Shown in pieces: positions 62,108-64,000 of a stretch of 64,000 bases of DNA; within the stretch, counting starts at the first letter, position 1, and each line of letters opens with the position of its first letter. Origin of the DNA: Mycobacterium sp. 852013-50091_SCH5140682 (GTDB lineage: Bacteria > Actinomycetota > Actinomycetes > Mycobacteriales > Mycobacteriaceae); assembly GCF_001665685.1 (NCBI RefSeq), contig NZ_LZTB01000017.1, positions 1 through 64,000 of the forward strand, read 5' to 3'. The notes under the pieces were generated by a model. It did not search any database. It was not told the DNA's origin and was given only the letters and a program-made list of their open reading frames with translations. A program made the translations under genes and the position numbers.

Positions 62108-63934
62108 CTAGGCGTCCTCGGCCAGACGGTGCTTGAGCGCGTCGAACTCGTCCTTGAGCCCGGTCGGCAGCTTCTCGCCGACGAACTCGAACCACTCCTC
62201 GATCTGCGGCAGCTCGGCCCGCCACTCCTCGGGATTGACGGCCAGCGCCTCATCGACGTCCGACGGGTCCACGTCAAGGCCGTTCAGATCCAGGTCGGCG
62301 GCCGTCGGCACGATGCCGATCGGGGTGCTCTTGCCGTCGGCCTGGTGCTCGATGCGCTCGATGGCCCACTTGAGCACGCGGCTGTTCTCACCGAAGCCCG
62401 GCCACAGGAAGCGACCGTCATCGCCACGGCGGAACCAGTTGACGAAGAACACCGCGGGCATCTTCGACTCGTCGGCGTTCTTGCCGATGTTGATCCAGTG
62501 CTGGAAGTAGTCGCCGACGTTGTAGCCCAGGAACGGCAGCATGGCCATCGGGTCGCGGCGCACCGTGCCGACCTTGCCCTCGGCGGCGGCCGTCTGCTCA
62601 GAACCCAGGGTGGCGCCGATGAACACACCGTGCTGCCAGTCGCGGGCCTGGGTGATCAGCGGCACCGTGGTCTTGCGGCGCCCGCCGAACAGGATGGCCG
62701 AGATCGGCACGCCCTGCGGGTCGTCCCACTCCGGGGCCAGCGTCGGGCACTGCGAGATCGGGGTGCAGTAGCGCGAGTTCGGGTGGGCGGCCTTCTCCTC
62801 CGACTCGCGGTACCAGTCGTGGCCCTTCCAGTCGATGAGGTGGTCGGGATCGCCTTCCAGGCCCTCCCACCAGACCTCGTTGTCGTCGGTCTTGGCGACA
62901 TTGGTGAAGACGGTGTTACCCGCGGCGATGGTCTTCATCGCGTTCGGGTTCGATGACCAGTTGGTGCCGGGTGCGACGCCGAAGAAGCCGAACTCGGGGT
63001 TGACGGCGTACAGGCGGCCGTCCTTACCGAACCGCATCCAGGCGATGTCGTCACCGACGGTCTCGGCGCGCCAGCCCGGGATGGTGGGCTGCAGCATCGC
63101 GAGGTTGGTCTTGCCGCATGCCGACGGGAACGCCGCGGCGATGAAATACGCCTTGTTCTCCGGGGAGATCAGCTTGAGGATCAGCATGTGCTCGGCGAGC
63201 CAGCCCTCGTCGTGGGCCATGGCCGAGGCGATGCGCAGCGAGTAGCACTTCTTGCCCAGCAGCGCGTTGCCGCCGTAGCCGGAGCCGTAGCTCCAGATTT
63301 CCCGGGTCTCGGGGAAGTGGGTGATGTATTTGGTGTCGTTGCAGGGCCACGGCACGTCGTCCTGACCGGGCTCCAGCGGAGCGCCGAGCGAGTGCAGCGC
63401 TTTGACGAAGAAGCGGTCGTCGCCGAGCTTGTCCAGCGCGGCCTGCCCCATCCGGGTCATGGTGCGCATGGAGACGACGACGTATTCCGAGTCGGTGATC
63501 TCGACACCCAGCTTCGGATCCTCGGCGTCGAGCGGGCCCATGCAGAACGGCACCACCCACATGGTGCGGCCGCGCATCGAGCCGCGGTACAGCTCGGTGA
63601 GGATGCCCCGCATCTCGGTGGGATCCATCCAGTTGTTGGTCGGCCCGGCGTCGATCTCGCGCTCGGAGCAGATGAAGGTCCGGGATTCGACCCGCGCCAC
63701 GTCCGACGGATCGGACAGGGCGAGGTAGGAGTTGGGCAGCTTCTCCTCGTTGAGCTTCTGGAAGGTGCCGGCGTCGACCAGGTGGGCGGCGAGGCGGTTG
63801 AACTCCTCCTCGGACCCGTCTGCGAACGCCACTCGGTCGGGCTGGGTCAGTTCGGCCACCTCACGGACCCAGGCCAGTAGGCCCTCATGCTTGGTCGGTG
63901 CGGTGTCCAAACCCGGAATGGTCGCTGCGGGCAT
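62108..63934 (-). CDS. pckG: Phosphoenolpyruvate carboxykinase (GTP)
   Basis: A 608-aa GTP-dependent enzyme converting oxaloacetate and GTP to PEP, GDP and CO2, the entry to gluconeogenesis during growth on lipids and steroids. The P-loop (kinase-1a) is [12 protein letters not shown] with the mobile catalytic Cys, and the substrate site includes [15 protein letters not shown] and the Mn/GTP-site [14 protein letters not shown]. Length is standard. The ATG at 63934 has AGGAG six bases upstream. Convergent with mmpL. The promoter lies in the last 66 bases, where no clear operator stands out. Confidence 0.96.
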   Translation of the reverse strand: MPAATIPGLDTAPTKHEGLLAWVREVAELTQPDRVAFADGSEEEFNRLAAHLVDAGTFQKLNEEKLPNSYLALSDPSDVARVESRTFICSEREIDAGPTNNWMDPTEMRGILTELYRGSMRGRTMWVVPFCMGPLDAEDPKLGVEITDSEYVVVSMRTMTRMGQAALDKLGDDRFFVKALHSLGAPLEPGQDDVPWPCNDTKYITHFPETREIWSYGSGYGGNALLGKKCYSLRIASAMAHDEGWLAEHMLILKLISPENKAYFIAAAFPSACGKTNLAMLQPTIPGWRAETVGDDIAWMRFGKDGRLYAVNPEFGFFGVAPGTNWSSNPNAMKTIAAGNTVFTNVAKTDDNEVWWEGLEGDPDHLIDWKGHDWYRESEEKAAHPNSRYCTPISQCPTLAPEWDDPQGVPISAILFGGRRKTTVPLITQARDWQHGVFIGATLGSEQTAAAEGKVGTVRRDPMAMLPFLGYNVGDYFQHWINIGKNADESKMPAVFFVNWFRRGDDGRFLWPGFGENSRVLKWAIERIEHQADGKSTPIGIVPTAADLDLNGLDVDPSDVDEALAVNPEEWRAELPQIEEWFEFVGEKLPTGLKDEFDALKHRLAEDA

Positions 63935-64000
63935 AAAAGTCTCCTGCGTGAGTTATTTCGGAGCGCGTACCACGTAAACAACGCGGTCGGGGGGGTCCTT

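Overview
The window is about 64 kb of GC-rich DNA, densely packed with genes on both strands. Many starts are GTG or TTG, ATGA/GTGA stop-start overlaps are common, and several starts look leaderless. Gene content points to a fast-growing mycobacterium (Mycolicibacterium, M. smegmatis/fortuitum-like): an arylamine N-acetyltransferase, mycobacterial-type FadD/FadE/Lip/WS-DGAT proteins, PknK, MmpL, Ddn-type F420 oxidoreductase, GTP-dependent PEP carboxykinase and the Rhodococcus/Mycobacterium microcompartment (RMM). The NAT protein is clearly related to, but not identical with, the M. smegmatis enzyme as I remember it, so a sister species is likely.

Layout. 0.5-3.6 kb: RibD/DHFR-like reductase, AraC-DinB regulator, nat, HD phosphohydrolase. 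3.6-7.4 kb: acyltransferase, acyl-CoA synthetase and LipO-like hydrolase operon behind a perfect KstR-type operator. 7.5-13 kb: Lrp regulator, GlcD-type FAD dehydrogenase and a single-chain indolepyruvate:ferredoxin oxidoreductase. 13-18.2 kb: ROK regulator divergent from zwf-edd-eda, a complete Entner-Doudoroff operon. 18.3-24.4 kb: PknK-like kinase, WS/DGAT and LipC-like hydrolase. 24.5-27.2 kb: tandem-domain FadE, and an HNH protein enclosed by a 38-bp inverted repeat.

27.2-34.3 kb is an aminophosphonate uptake and catabolism cluster. It holds an ABC transporter (two permeases, ATPase, lipoprotein), a PhnX-like HAD hydrolase and an HpnW-type FAD oxidoreductase on one strand, and a PhnZ-like HD oxygenase plus a HutC-type GntR regulator on the other. 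A palindromic operator lies between the two arms. 35.1-44.9 kb is the RMM locus: amino acid/amine permease divergent from amino-alcohol-phosphate phospho-lyase, aldehyde dehydrogenase, BMC-T, an uncharacterised 166-aa protein, BMC-P, BMC-H, a second BMC-T, amino-alcohol kinase, SDR dehydrogenase and a GntR regulator. The likely route is 1-amino-2-propanol (from aminoacetone) to its phosphate, then propanal inside the shell, then propionyl-CoA or propionate. A 16-bp operator-like motif occurs at both the divergent RMM promoter and the regulator's own promoter.

45-58 kb: TetR/CoA-transferase/amidohydrolase/MFS operon, APC permease with divergent TetR and DmpA-type peptidase, OYE plus Ddn-type pair, acyl-CoA synthetase and crotonase operon behind a 36-bp perfect palindrome, and a CaCA exchanger behind a probable yybP-ykoY (Mn2+) riboswitch. 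58.3-64 kb: TetR divergent from an MmpL transporter with two copies of a TAGACCGATTGGTCTA-type operator (also seen at the OYE gene), then pckG.

The most rewarding parts are the RMM locus with its shared operator and matching encapsulation helices, the neighbouring aminophosphonate cluster, the repeat-flanked HNH gene and its dispersed palindromic repeat family, the riboswitch, and the shared TetR operators. I saw no rRNA, tRNA, CRISPR array or intact insertion sequence.
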